A DNA stretch of 64,000 nucleotides from Paracholeplasma morum (GTDB lineage Bacteria; Bacillota_I; Bacilli_A; Acholeplasmatales; UBA5453), in contig NZ_JAFBBG010000001.1 of assembly GCF_016907055.1 (NCBI RefSeq), forward strand, positions 124,001 through 188,000. Reading direction: 5' to 3'. Each line of letters opens with the position of its first letter. Positions within the stretch are counted from its first letter, which is position 1. This document shows, in pieces, positions 1-7,643 of this stretch. Both the position numbers and the translations under genes were made by a program. The notes under the pieces were generated by a model. The model was not told the DNA's origin and did not search any database. It was given only the letters and a program-made list of their open reading frames with translations.

Positions 1-140
1 ACGCCCACAGACTCTCTAACCGCTTTGTGTTCATCTAATATGCCCTTATAACTAACGGGCATATCAAACCCACCAAACTCGGTCATTTTAGCGTTTAACC
101 CTAGGTGTCTATCGTGTAGACAAGTTACTTTTAGTTTCAT
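1..140 (-). CDS. gcvT: Aminomethyltransferase GcvT, N-terminal fragment (runs off the window)
   Basis: Only the first 46 codons are visible; the gene continues past position 1. The translated start has the order typical of the glycine cleavage T protein: a short basic start, then LHDRHLGLNAKM, FGGFDMPVSYKGI and DEHKAVRESVG, matching the folate-binding N-terminal region of the GcvT family. GcvT transfers the aminomethyl carbon from lipoylated GcvH to tetrahydrofolate. The ATG at 138-140 is preceded by GGAGGAATAGG, and this ribosome-binding site lies inside the last codons of lplA, so the two genes are translated from one message. Placement beside a lipoate ligase fits, because GcvH must be lipoylated. 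I infer that gcvH and gcvP genes follow to the left. Identity is confident despite the short length. Confidence 0.85.
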   Translation of the reverse strand, partial: MKLKVTCLHDRHLGLNAKMTEFGGFDMPVSYKGILDEHKAVRESVG

Positions 141-141
141 C

Positions 142-1110
142 CTATTCCTCCATAAATAATGTATAGAAATCATCATTAGTCAAACCGATGATGTAATCTT
201 CTATCTTAATGTCTGTTAACCCATTGATAATGGATCTTAAATCAAACATAACCCCAAGGAGTTTAGCTTTAATGTCTTCTAAATCCTTTAATGTGAAAAA
301 ATCTCCATATATCACTATATCGTTGATTTTTTGTTTGTGAACTAAAACTTTCACCCCAACAGTACCTGCTAGAAATCTTTTCTTATGAGCATACTCGTAA
401 GGGGGATTAAACCCTTCGATAAATGACACTTCACTGAAACGGCTCATTAAGTCAAATACCCTTTTTTCTTGAGATTCCGTAAGGATGTAAGTATCATCAG
501 TTAGAACTGTCTCTATTCTTCTTTCAAAAGCTTCGATTGGTTCATTAATGACATCCTTCATATTGATTACCCTTTGTCTGACTGATTCAATACCTTTACT
601 TATGAGTTTCTCATTGGATGGGGTAATAGACTTAACTAGGGTTTCAAAGTCTGTGTCATATAGGATTGTCCCGTGAAGACAAGAGCCAAATTCATTTCGG
701 TAAAACGCATTTCCTGAAAACTTTTTATCGTTGTATAAAATGTCGTTTCTTCCTGAGATAACGACTGGGATATCTATAGAATCAAATACGCTTTTTATCT
801 TGTGTAAAGCAATTTTGAATAATTCGTCTTTACTGTGTGTCTTTGATAAAAAAGAATATTTGATACACCCTTCATCTGAATAAACTGCTCCTCCACCTGA
901 TAACCTTCTAAAAATATCGATGTTGTGAGTTTTAACATACTCTAGGTTGACTTCAGTATCAATCAACTGATTTTTACCAATAATAACCGCACCATAGACA
1001 TGCCAAATAAAGAATAAATCGTCTTCTAAATCTTCTAATAATATGGTTTCAAGCGCAAAGAAAAAGGGATCTTTTTGTCTGCCGTATTTCGTCAAATCTA
1101 CTTTCTTCAT
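142..1110 (-). CDS. lplA: Lipoate-protein ligase A
   Basis: This 322-residue protein activates free lipoate with ATP and attaches it to lysine residues of lipoyl domains such as GcvH or 2-oxoacid dehydrogenase E2 subunits. The catalytic domain carries RRLSGGGAV (residues 68-76), the family's adenylate-binding loop, and NDKKFSGNA (about 127-135), which holds the conserved lysine. The C-terminal third looks like the LplA accessory domain. The ATG has AAGGAG a few bases upstream, and a TATAAT -10 element lies just before that. It is the first gene of a unit that continues one base later into gcvT. No lipoate synthase or LipB is seen here, so scavenging of lipoate is the likely route. Confidence 0.93.
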   Translation of the reverse strand: MKKVDLTKYGRQKDPFFFALETILLEDLEDDLFFIWHVYGAVIIGKNQLIDTEVNLEYVKTHNIDIFRRLSGGGAVYSDEGCIKYSFLSKTHSKDELFKIALHKIKSVFDSIDIPVVISGRNDILYNDKKFSGNAFYRNEFGSCLHGTILYDTDFETLVKSITPSNEKLISKGIESVRQRVINMKDVINEPIEAFERRIETVLTDDTYILTESQEKRVFDLMSRFSEVSFIEGFNPPYEYAHKKRFLAGTVGVKVLVHKQKINDIVIYGDFFTLKDLEDIKAKLLGVMFDLRSIINGLTDIKIEDYIIGLTNDDFYTLFMEE

Positions 1111-1130
1111 GTTTGTCTCCTTATGCTCAT

Positions 1131-1136
1131 ATTATA
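1131..1136 (-). promoter_or_regulatory. -10 element of the lplA-gcvT promoter
   Basis: TATAAT on the minus strand, about 20 bases upstream of the lplA start, followed by an AAGGAG ribosome-binding site. No convincing -35 box is visible 16-18 bases upstream. Confidence 0.6.
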
Positions 1137-1175
1137 CAATATAAAACGCTTACATAAAATCCTAAAATGACTAAA

Positions 1176-1199
1176 GAAAAAAGAAACTTAACGTTTCTT
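1176..1199 (-). terminator. Terminator after the gnd-zwf-cyclase operon
   Basis: On the minus strand AAGAAAC and GTTTCTT form a 7-bp stem around a 5-base loop and run straight into a U-rich tract. The stem overlaps the stop codon of the cyclase-family gene. Confidence 0.75.
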
Positions 1200-1818
1200 A
1201 TTTTCCAATCAGTACTGCCCTTACCATTGAGGCATCTCTGTTCTCGAATCTTAATGGCAAAGCAATTAGCGTATACTCATCTGGGGTAATGTCTTTTAAT
1301 ACAATGCCTTCCAATATTATGATGTCTTTGGCCATTAATACTTTATGTGTTTTATGTCCTGGTTGGTTTCGTTCGATACCAAGCGCATCAATTCCAACAC
1401 CTTTTACATTTTGGTTTGCTAGAAATATGGCCGCGTCTTCAGAAACATAAATAAAATTAGGATTAAAGACAGTATCAAATGAGTTTTTCGTTTTAAATAA
1501 GACGAAATCTCCTTTATTGATATAAAGGTGTTCAATGTCTTTTTTTGTGATATAGTCTTCTATATGTGTTAAATCAAAGACTTTGGCTTCAGTAATATAA
1601 TCTGAAAGCACAATGTCGCTTGAAGTGCTTCCGTCTTTAATCATATGCAAATTAAAATCGATGTGCGTACCTGTGTGAAGATTCATATGAATGTTCGTCT
1701 CAAAATGCCCGTTTTCTTCATGGTTTGAAGCTACCTCAAATCGAGGTTTTTTTGACTCATAGTTTTTATATACCGGCATATCTTCTCTAATTACCATTGA
1801 AATATCGTATAGTTTCAT
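1198..1818 (-). CDS. Cyclase-family metal-dependent hydrolase (KynB-like fold)
   Basis: The 206-residue protein belongs to the cyclase / arylformamidase-like family of small metal-dependent hydrolases. The diagnostic segment is HTGTHID at residues 48-54 followed by a further His (LHM), the family's metal-binding site (HTGTHxD...H). Family members hydrolyse N-formylkynurenine, isatin or other amides and lactones, so the substrate cannot be read from sequence. It is the last gene after gnd and zwf, and its ATG shares one base with the zwf stop; GGAGG sits seven bases upstream, inside zwf. That position suggests a link to the oxidative pentose pathway, perhaps hydrolysis of a lactone such as the 6-phosphogluconolactone made by Zwf, for which no separate pgl gene is seen here. 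This is inference only. Confidence 0.75.
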   Translation of the reverse strand: MKLYDISMVIREDMPVYKNYESKKPRFEVASNHEENGHFETNIHMNLHTGTHIDFNLHMIKDGSTSSDIVLSDYITEAKVFDLTHIEDYITKKDIEHLYINKGDFVLFKTKNSFDTVFNPNFIYVSEDAAIFLANQNVKGVGIDALGIERNQPGHKTHKVLMAKDIIILEGIVLKDITPDEYTLIALPLRFENRDASMVRAVLIGK

Positions 1819-3188
1819 CAGAAATCCTCCCCAGTTAATGCTTTAATCGTTTGATAGAGATCGTGGTGGTTTTTATATTGAACAAGTTTGGTATTTGAAT
1901 CCTTAATCTCTTTTCTTAGTTCGTCAATGAATTTCCAAGACAGTTCAATTTCATCCCATCTTGTAAATAGAGACTTATGTCCAAATGCCATATCTAGAAA
2001 TAACTTTTCATAAGCCTCTGGCATATTTCCCACTGCATTACATGCGATACAGTAATCTAAATCCACTTGTTCAACGGCATTTCTCAATCCTGGAACTTTA
2101 GAGTTTAAAGTAAGGCTAATACCATCAAGTGGGGCAATTTTTATGTACAATTTATTAGTTTTTAGCGGTAAATCCCATTTATGTTGTTCAGGCGTTTCTT
2201 CAAATTCAATGATGATGACAGATTCTTTTTCTTCTAAAGCTTTACCTGTTAACAAATAAAATGGCACACCTTTGAACCTTGGTGTATCGCAAAATGCTTT
2301 TAAGAATACAAATGTTTCTGTTTTTGAGTCTTTATTAATGTGAGGCTCATCTAAGTAGCCTTCATACTGGCCAAGCACAACGGAATCAATATCATACCTC
2401 AATTTCTTGAAGACTTTGACTTTCTCGTCCTTGATGTCTTCACTTTGATAGGATTTAGGAACTTCCATTGCAATCAAGGCTAACATTTGAAGCAAGTGGC
2501 TTTGAATCATATCCTTCATTGCACCAGCAGTATCATAATAAAGCGCACGTGATAAGATGGTTTCTGTCTCTTTAGCGATAATCTTTACGCTTTTTATGGC
2601 GTGATTATGCCAAGAGTTTTCGAATATTTTGTTTGCGAATCTAACCGTTAAAATGTTTTGAATCATCTCTTTGCCAAGGTAATGATCAATACGGTATAGT
2701 TGTTTTTCATCATAATAACGCCATAACATTTGGTTGATTTCTTTCGCTGATGCTAAATCTTGTCCAAATGGTTTTTCAAAGGTAATCGAACTCGATAAGT
2801 CACCTTTAGTCACAAGTTCAGATACGCCAATGTTGATCGCAATCTCTTTTAGTAAATCTGGCCCCACCGCTAGATAAAATATTTTACGTTCAAAGGTTAT
2901 TTCATGATTATCAATGTAGTTTTTTAGGTTTTGATAATCACTAAGTTCATTGACTTCTAGTTTAAAATACTCAACATGTCTTTTCAAGTACTCTATATCT
3001 AAACTCGTCTTGGCTGTTTTGGTAATATAGTCCAAATAGTCATCTGTTTGAAAATCTCTTCTACCAATAGCAATCACTTTTGTATCTTCATCTAATAAGT
3101 GGTCTTTGAGCAGTTTTTCGATTGCAGGTAAGAGTTTTCTACTGGTTAAATCTCCTGTGGAACCAAATATTGTTATTAGTGTTTTCAT
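1818..3188 (-). CDS. zwf: Glucose-6-phosphate 1-dehydrogenase
   Basis: This enzyme oxidises glucose 6-phosphate to 6-phosphogluconolactone, generating reduced nicotinamide cofactor at the entry of the oxidative pentose phosphate pathway. The 456-residue protein shows the nucleotide-binding GSTGDLTSRKLLPA near residues 9-22, EKPFG at 138-142 and the active-site signature RIDHYLGKE at 166-174. Length is slightly below the usual 480-500. Its start overlaps the gnd stop by four bases (ATGA) and no independent Shine-Dalgarno sequence is obvious, which suggests translational coupling. Most mycoplasmas lack this enzyme while acholeplasmas are known to have the activity, so it is a useful taxonomic hint. 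Confidence 0.96.
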   Translation of the reverse strand: MKTLITIFGSTGDLTSRKLLPAIEKLLKDHLLDEDTKVIAIGRRDFQTDDYLDYITKTAKTSLDIEYLKRHVEYFKLEVNELSDYQNLKNYIDNHEITFERKIFYLAVGPDLLKEIAINIGVSELVTKGDLSSSITFEKPFGQDLASAKEINQMLWRYYDEKQLYRIDHYLGKEMIQNILTVRFANKIFENSWHNHAIKSVKIIAKETETILSRALYYDTAGAMKDMIQSHLLQMLALIAMEVPKSYQSEDIKDEKVKVFKKLRYDIDSVVLGQYEGYLDEPHINKDSKTETFVFLKAFCDTPRFKGVPFYLLTGKALEEKESVIIIEFEETPEQHKWDLPLKTNKLYIKIAPLDGISLTLNSKVPGLRNAVEQVDLDYCIACNAVGNMPEAYEKLFLDMAFGHKSLFTRWDEIELSWKFIDELRKEIKDSNTKLVQYKNHHDLYQTIKALTGEDF

Positions 3189-4075
3189 TTTTTATAGGTA
3201 GCGTGGCCGCCAAATTCCTTTCGCATCGCCGCAACCACCTTTTCGGCAAATTTGTTTTCATCCTTAGATTTATATCTAGCAAATAGACTTGCCGTAATCG
3301 TAGGCATGGATACCCTCTTTTTGAGTCCTTCTTCAATCATCCACATACCTTCGCCTGAATCATCTACTTTACCGCTGATTTCATCTAGTTTAGGGTCTTT
3401 GCTGAAAGCGTTTTGGATGTATCCAATTAAGGCAGATTCAATAATCGAGCCATTATTCCATACTTTTGATAATGCCTCATAATCAATGTCAAATCCACTT
3501 TGACTCATTAAGTCATAACCTTCACCAATGGCTTGCATCATCCCATATTCAATGCCGTTGTGAACCATTTTAACGTAATGTCCAGAGGAAGGTCCACCAA
3601 CGTGGATATACCCATCTTCTATGGCGATACTTCTAAAGAAATCGTCTAACTTATGGATCACATTGGGTTCGCCACCAACCATCAAACAAGCCCCGTTTCT
3701 TGCACCATAAGTGCCACCGCTTGTTCCACAGTCAACGAACTCAATTCCGTGCTGTTTCAAGGATTCATAACGTCTTTTAGAGTCATTAAAGTTGGAGTTT
3801 CCTGCATCAATCACAATGTCTCCTTTGGATAAATACGGTTTAACAGAATTGATGACATCTTCTGTGATTTTCCCTGCTGGAACCATCAAAAATACTACTT
3901 TATCTTCGCCGATGAGCAGTTCATCTAAGGTATCTTTAACGATAATGCCTTCTTTTCTAGCTAAGTTTCTTATGTGATCATTCACATCAAAAGCTTCAAC
4001 TTGATGGCCATTATCTTTCATATTTAAGGCTAGGTTTAACCCCATTTTGCCTAATCCAATTAGTTTAATATTCAT
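3185..4075 (-). CDS. gnd: 6-phosphogluconate dehydrogenase, decarboxylating (short form)
   Basis: The protein oxidatively decarboxylates 6-phosphogluconate to ribulose 5-phosphate. At 296 residues it is the short GntZ/YqeC-type form and not the 470-residue form. It starts with the dinucleotide-binding GLGKMGLNLALNM, contains DAGNSNF near residue 90 and the substrate-binding CGTSGG segment, and has the catalytic KMVHNGIEYGMMQ region. Members of the short group often prefer NAD, which I cannot decide here. The ATG has AAGGAGG at good spacing, and a TATAAT box lies at 4106-4111. It leads the gnd-zwf-cyclase operon. Confidence 0.94.
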   Translation of the reverse strand: MNIKLIGLGKMGLNLALNMKDNGHQVEAFDVNDHIRNLARKEGIIVKDTLDELLIGEDKVVFLMVPAGKITEDVINSVKPYLSKGDIVIDAGNSNFNDSKRRYESLKQHGIEFVDCGTSGGTYGARNGACLMVGGEPNVIHKLDDFFRSIAIEDGYIHVGGPSSGHYVKMVHNGIEYGMMQAIGEGYDLMSQSGFDIDYEALSKVWNNGSIIESALIGYIQNAFSKDPKLDEISGKVDDSGEGMWMIEEGLKKRVSMPTITASLFARYKSKDENKFAEKVVAAMRKEFGGHATYKK

Positions 4076-4105
4076 ATAAATCCTCCTTATAAGTAATCTA
4101 ATTTC

Positions 4106-4111
4106 ATTATA
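4106..4111 (-). promoter_or_regulatory. -10 element of the gnd-zwf operon
   Basis: TATAAT on the minus strand about 30 bases upstream of the gnd ATG, followed by an AAGGAGG ribosome-binding site. The -35 region is not recognisable. Confidence 0.6.
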
Positions 4112-4146
4112 TCATTTAGACAAAAGAGTTTCTTCTTTCTTGCCTA

Positions 4147-4180
4147 TAAAAAGATAAGACTAAACAGGCGTTTAGTCTTA
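4147..4180 (-). terminator. Terminator of the aminotransferase gene
   Basis: A perfect 11-bp stem (TAAGACTAAAC with GTTTAGTCTTA) closes on a 4-base loop. In the minus-strand transcript it is followed by UCUUUUU. It starts a few bases after the aminotransferase stop codon. Confidence 0.9.
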
Positions 4181-4188
4181 AAAAAGTA

Positions 4189-5415
4189 TTAGAGCTGTTC
4201 TTGGATCTTCTTCGCAAGTCCTTTAATGTCTTTGATAGGTAGTGCACTTAGTGCCACTCTAATTGATCCATTTAATGGCACCACATAAATGTCTTTCTCC
4301 ATTAATGAAGTATAGGTCTTGTGGGGGTCTTCGCATGGAATGGTAACAAAAAATCCGTGTGTATAAGGATAGGTGACTAGATTAATGCTTTTAGCCTCTT
4401 CGATAAATAATGCAGCTCTTGAGTCTAGTAGCGATCTAACGCTATTCAACTCATTAATAAAAGCATCACGAACACGATCATTTTCATCTAAAATGTTTAA
4501 TAGTTGAATGGGTGTGGTTGGAGGACAACTCCACGTGCTTCTAGCTCTATATAAGGAAATTCTTTCAAACTCTTCTGCAAGTTTTTGATCGCGAGATAGT
4601 CCGATGAGTGCACCACCTCTAAGCCCATATACTCCAAAAGTTTTGGATGCTGAAAAACATACGGAAATAATCATGTTGGATTGAACACTTAAAAATTCAT
4701 TAAAACGTTCTCTAGTTTCTTTAAATGATTGGTCAGCATAATCCAAATATGCGATATCGTAAATAAATACTACAGGGACAATCTTCCCTAATTCATCAAG
4801 TGCGTTAATGATCTTCTTAAGTTCTTCTTTTGACAACGAATACCCAGTTGGATTTTGACATGGGTCATTAATTAAAACGACAAGTTTATGCGTTTTGGTT
4901 GCTACTTCTTGAGCTTTTTCAATAAACCCCTTTATGTTAAAATGCGCTCCTTCAAACAAAGGATATGTGACATATGAAGCACCTGTTTGGTTAATAATCG
5001 CTTGATAATTACTCCAGAAAATATCGGGCAGTAACACCAAATCTCCTGTAGATACATAGTTACCTAAAACTGTACTTAGTGCGCCACTTGCACCCGGAGT
5101 CGCTAGTACCTTGCGTGTAAAATGAGAATTAATCTGATCATAATATGGTCCAAAAACCCATTTTGAGACCGCTGTTTTAAAGAGTTCTCCGCCATCCACT
5201 GGTGGATAGGCTCTAAGTTTTGTAGAGTCCATTGTTCTAATTTGTTTTTCTATCGATTGGAAAGCTAGTAGTTTCCCTGAATCATCTAGCAAAGCCCCAA
5301 TGGTCGCATCGATACAATCAGGATTGACGCTTTTTCTTTTTTTGGCTTTTGCACCAATAGACAGAATGTCATCTGCTAACTCGAATGTTTTTGTGAAGTC
5401 GTTCGCATAATTCAT
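4189..5415 (-). CDS. Pyridoxal-phosphate aminotransferase, aspartate/aromatic (class I) type
   Basis: The 408-residue enzyme is a fold-type I aminotransferase. NDPCQNPTG (183-191) contains the PLP-contacting Asn, YDIAY (219-223) the Asp that binds the pyridine nitrogen, SASKTFGVYGLRGG (255-268) the Schiff-base Lys258 and a phosphate-binding Arg. The spacing and the SxSKxFGxYxxR pattern resemble the AspC/TyrB branch, not the LL-DAP or MalY branches. It could use aspartate or aromatic amino acids. The aro-tyrA operon later in the window makes hydroxyphenylpyruvate and would need such a partner, so tyrosine aminotransferase is an attractive inference. A GGGAG ribosome-binding site precedes the ATG. 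No promoter fits in the 40 bases upstream, so read-through from the cps genes is possible. Confidence 0.85.
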   Translation of the reverse strand: MNYANDFTKTFELADDILSIGAKAKKRKSVNPDCIDATIGALLDDSGKLLAFQSIEKQIRTMDSTKLRAYPPVDGGELFKTAVSKWVFGPYYDQINSHFTRKVLATPGASGALSTVLGNYVSTGDLVLLPDIFWSNYQAIINQTGASYVTYPLFEGAHFNIKGFIEKAQEVATKTHKLVVLINDPCQNPTGYSLSKEELKKIINALDELGKIVPVVFIYDIAYLDYADQSFKETRERFNEFLSVQSNMIISVCFSASKTFGVYGLRGGALIGLSRDQKLAEEFERISLYRARSTWSCPPTTPIQLLNILDENDRVRDAFINELNSVRSLLDSRAALFIEEAKSINLVTYPYTHGFFVTIPCEDPHKTYTSLMEKDIYVVPLNGSIRVALSALPIKDIKGLAKKIQEQL

Positions 5416-5431
5416 AATTTATCTCCCTTAG

Positions 5432-5457
5432 AATAAAAGCCAGCAAATAGCTGGCTT
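5432..5457 (-). terminator. Weak terminator-like hairpin between cpsB-like and aminotransferase genes
   Basis: AAGCCAGC and GCTGGCTT form an 8-bp stem with a 5-base loop. The minus-strand transcript continues with UUAUUC, a poor U-tract, and the stem begins within the stop codon of the upstream phosphatase gene. It may attenuate rather than stop transcription into the aminotransferase gene. Confidence 0.55.
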
Positions 5458-6151
5458 ATTGGTTGATTGCTTCAATAATCTTCTTTGGATTATCAATGAA
5501 GAGTTTATCTGCATAGGCACGGCCATACTTTTTCGTTACGATGTTGTAAGCTTTGAGTAAATTTGGACGTCTTTTAAGCATGTTGTGTGAATCTGATGCA
5601 ATAATATCGATTAATTCATTCTTTAAAAGGTATTTAGCGAGTTTTTTTCTCTTAAATCCTTCTGTACCGATAATTGCTGCTGCATTGAGTTGCAGCATTG
5701 CCCCAGTTCTCTTAAGTTTTGAGTAATCGTCTTTTTTCAAATACTCATATCTTTCTACATGGGCAATGATAGGTTTGAGTTTTAGAACTTTGAAGTTATA
5801 GATTGCATCATCAATAGCCGGATCAACTCTAGTAGAGAACTCTACTAATACGTAAGGCGTTTTGTTGATACAAAGTTGTTCTTCAAGTTCCAATATTTGT
5901 TCTTTGTAGTATACTTCTTTACCCAAATAAAGGTTAATATTTATACCTTCTTGTTTGGTTCTTTCAAGTAATTTGGAAAACTGATTCTCAATAAATTTTT
6001 GTTTTTCTTCACCATGTCTTTTAAAGTGTGGTGTTAGAATACAATCTGTTACGCCTTGTTTTTCTTGTTCCTTTAACATTTCAATTGATTCTTCAATGCC
6101 TTGTGCGCCATCGTCTACATCATTCAAAATGTGTGTGTGAATATCAATCAT
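5456..6151 (-). CDS. cpsB: PHP-family protein-tyrosine phosphatase (CpsB/CapC/YwqE type)
   Basis: The 231-residue protein is a metal-dependent PHP-fold phosphatase. It begins with the metal-binding IDIHTHILNDVDDGAQ, has further ligand segments TPHFKRHGE, PIIAHVERYEYL and ASDSHNM, and matches the usual length of CpsB/YwqE. Such enzymes dephosphorylate the tyrosine cluster of the BY-kinase that controls polysaccharide export. Its start overlaps the end of the kinase gene by eight bases, and no ribosome-binding site of its own is clear, indicating translational coupling in the order wzz-kinase-phosphatase. Confidence 0.9.
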   Translation of the reverse strand: MIDIHTHILNDVDDGAQGIEESIEMLKEQEKQGVTDCILTPHFKRHGEEKQKFIENQFSKLLERTKQEGININLYLGKEVYYKEQILELEEQLCINKTPYVLVEFSTRVDPAIDDAIYNFKVLKLKPIIAHVERYEYLKKDDYSKLKRTGAMLQLNAAAIIGTEGFKRKKLAKYLLKNELIDIIASDSHNMLKRRPNLLKAYNIVTKKYGRAYADKLFIDNPKKIIEAINQ

Positions 6152-6842
6152 AGTATTTATAGGTATACCCGTATTTAGAGCCTCGTGATACCTTGTATTG
6201 TGTCATGCAAAATCCAATGATTGGAGTCGTAGTCTTTGACAATGAACTAATTGCTTCTTTAACCAATGCTTTCTTCGCTTTAGCATGAGCTACTACGAAG
6301 ATAATACCATCAGCAATTCTATTGACAAAAAGCGCATCCGAGACAACAATCACAGGTGGTGTATCTAATAAGATATAATCGTAATCCTTTTTAAGTTCTT
6401 CAAATAGTGCAAGTAATTTTGCACTTTGTAAAACGTTGGTAATTGACGTTGTTTTTTCACCGGTAGTAATAAAATCAACTTTGTCTTCTGAGTGATTAAT
6501 CAAACTATTCTTATCAATCTTACCAAGTAGATAATCTGTTAGACCATCTTTGTTGATAACACCATAAACTCGGTTTAGTTTTGGTCTTCTTAGGTCTAAA
6601 TCGACAGTCAACACTTTTTTACCACGTTGTGCTAGTAAATAAGCTAAGTTAGAGATAAGTGTTGTTTTACCTTCTGATTGAACACTTGAGGTAAATTGTA
6701 TGATTTTATATTTGCCATCAATGTTTGCATACTCTAAATTGATGATCGTTTTTTGAAGAGATTCTGTTACGAAGGAATTTGGTGAGTCTCTCGAAACTAA
6801 GTATTCATAGTTCCCTTGAGATTTCTTTTCAAGAATTTTCAT
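6144..6842 (-). CDS. cpsD: Bacterial tyrosine kinase (CpsD/CapB/YwqD type)
   Basis: This 232-residue cytoplasmic ATPase is the catalytic half of a split BY-kinase. From the ATG at 6842 it shows Walker A in SSVQSEGKTT (52-61), Walker A' in VLTVDLDLRRP (77-87), Walker B in YILLDTPPV, and a tyrosine-rich C-terminal tail (YGYTYKYYD) that is the usual autophosphorylation site. An upstream in-frame TTG exists at 6866, but AGGAGG lies nine bases before the ATG at 6842 and inside the end of the Wzz gene, so the ATG is preferred. The kinase needs the cytoplasmic tail of the Wzz-like partner for activation; that partner is directly upstream, two bases away. Confidence 0.92.
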   Translation of the reverse strand: MKILEKKSQGNYEYLVSRDSPNSFVTESLQKTIINLEYANIDGKYKIIQFTSSVQSEGKTTLISNLAYLLAQRGKKVLTVDLDLRRPKLNRVYGVINKDGLTDYLLGKIDKNSLINHSEDKVDFITTGEKTTSITNVLQSAKLLALFEELKKDYDYILLDTPPVIVVSDALFVNRIADGIIFVVAHAKAKKALVKEAISSLSKTTTPIIGFCMTQYKVSRGSKYGYTYKYYD

Positions 6843-6843
6843 A

Positions 6844-7542
6844 TTATAGTTCCTCCTTAACTTCAAAACTAGGAATCACGCCTAAGACTTGAATATCAAA
6901 GTCGTCTTCAAGCTCTGATTTAGAACGATATGTATTATTAGTAAGTTCTTTAATTAAGACGATACCAACCCCGATAATACCACCCAATAAGAAACCAATG
7001 ATTACATATAGGGTTTTATTTGGTGATGCATAAACACCTGGTTGAGGGTCTGTTGTTGCTTTACTGATCTTGTTTTCAAAAGATGAGAATGTTTCATCTG
7101 TATTAGCAATTTTTCTTGCAGATTCAATGATTTGAGCAACAATATCTTTAGCTAAATTCGGATCTACCGATTCATAAGAAATATATACGAAGAATGTGGT
7201 TGATGAAGAAGTAACGCTTAATCCTTTTCTGATCTCGTTAGATGTCATGTCTAAATCAAGTTCGTTAATGACATCATTTAACACGATATCTTTCTTCATA
7301 AATTCTGCAATAGATGGAACTAATCTAAGTGCTGTTGTATAGTCAAAGCCTAGTTCTGTACTTGCTTCTACTTGGACGATAACATCTGATTTGGATTCAT
7401 ACATTGGTGTTGCGATTCTAAAAGCATAAATGCCTGCGACAACCGTTACTAAGACGGTGGTAATTCCAATTATTAACCAGTTTCTTAGCAATATATTAAA
7501 AAGATCTAACAAACTGATGCCTTTTTCTTCTTGATTTTCCAT
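6844..7542 (-). CDS. cpsC: Wzz/CpsC-like polysaccharide co-polymerase and kinase adaptor
   Basis: The 232-residue protein has a Wzz-type layout: a short cytoplasmic N-terminus, a membrane helix around residues 22-41, an extracytoplasmic region of about 135 residues, a proline-containing approach (PQPGVYASPNKT) and a second helix around 177-198, followed by a cytoplasmic tail that would activate the BY-kinase. It is the first gene of the trio, with AAAGGAG before its ATG. Family members set chain length of exported polysaccharide. No glycosyltransferase, flippase or polymerase gene lies nearby, so the polymer and its machinery must be elsewhere, or the trio has another role. Confidence 0.85.
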   Translation of the reverse strand: MENQEEKGISLLDLFNILLRNWLIIGITTVLVTVVAGIYAFRIATPMYESKSDVIVQVEASTELGFDYTTALRLVPSIAEFMKKDIVLNDVINELDLDMTSNEIRKGLSVTSSSTTFFVYISYESVDPNLAKDIVAQIIESARKIANTDETFSSFENKISKATTDPQPGVYASPNKTLYVIIGFLLGGIIGVGIVLIKELTNNTYRSKSELEDDFDIQVLGVIPSFEVKEEL

Positions 7543-7568
7543 AAAAAATCTCCTTTAAGTTTAATTAA

Positions 7569-7600
7569 TGTCTATCGCTAACTTGATTATAGCATAGACA
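7569..7600 (-). promoter_or_regulatory. cps promoter -10 box embedded in an inverted repeat
   Basis: TATAAT lies at 7586-7591 on the minus strand. It is bracketed by TGTCTATCGCTA (7569-7580) and TAGCATAGACA (7590-7600), complementary arms with a single bulged base. The -35 region is weak. The dyad spans the likely transcription start, so it may be an operator or a 5' RNA hairpin. Confidence 0.5.
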
Positions 7601-7643
7601 AAGCTTAATAATCTAGGTTTTCTAACATAACGTCGATAAAAAC

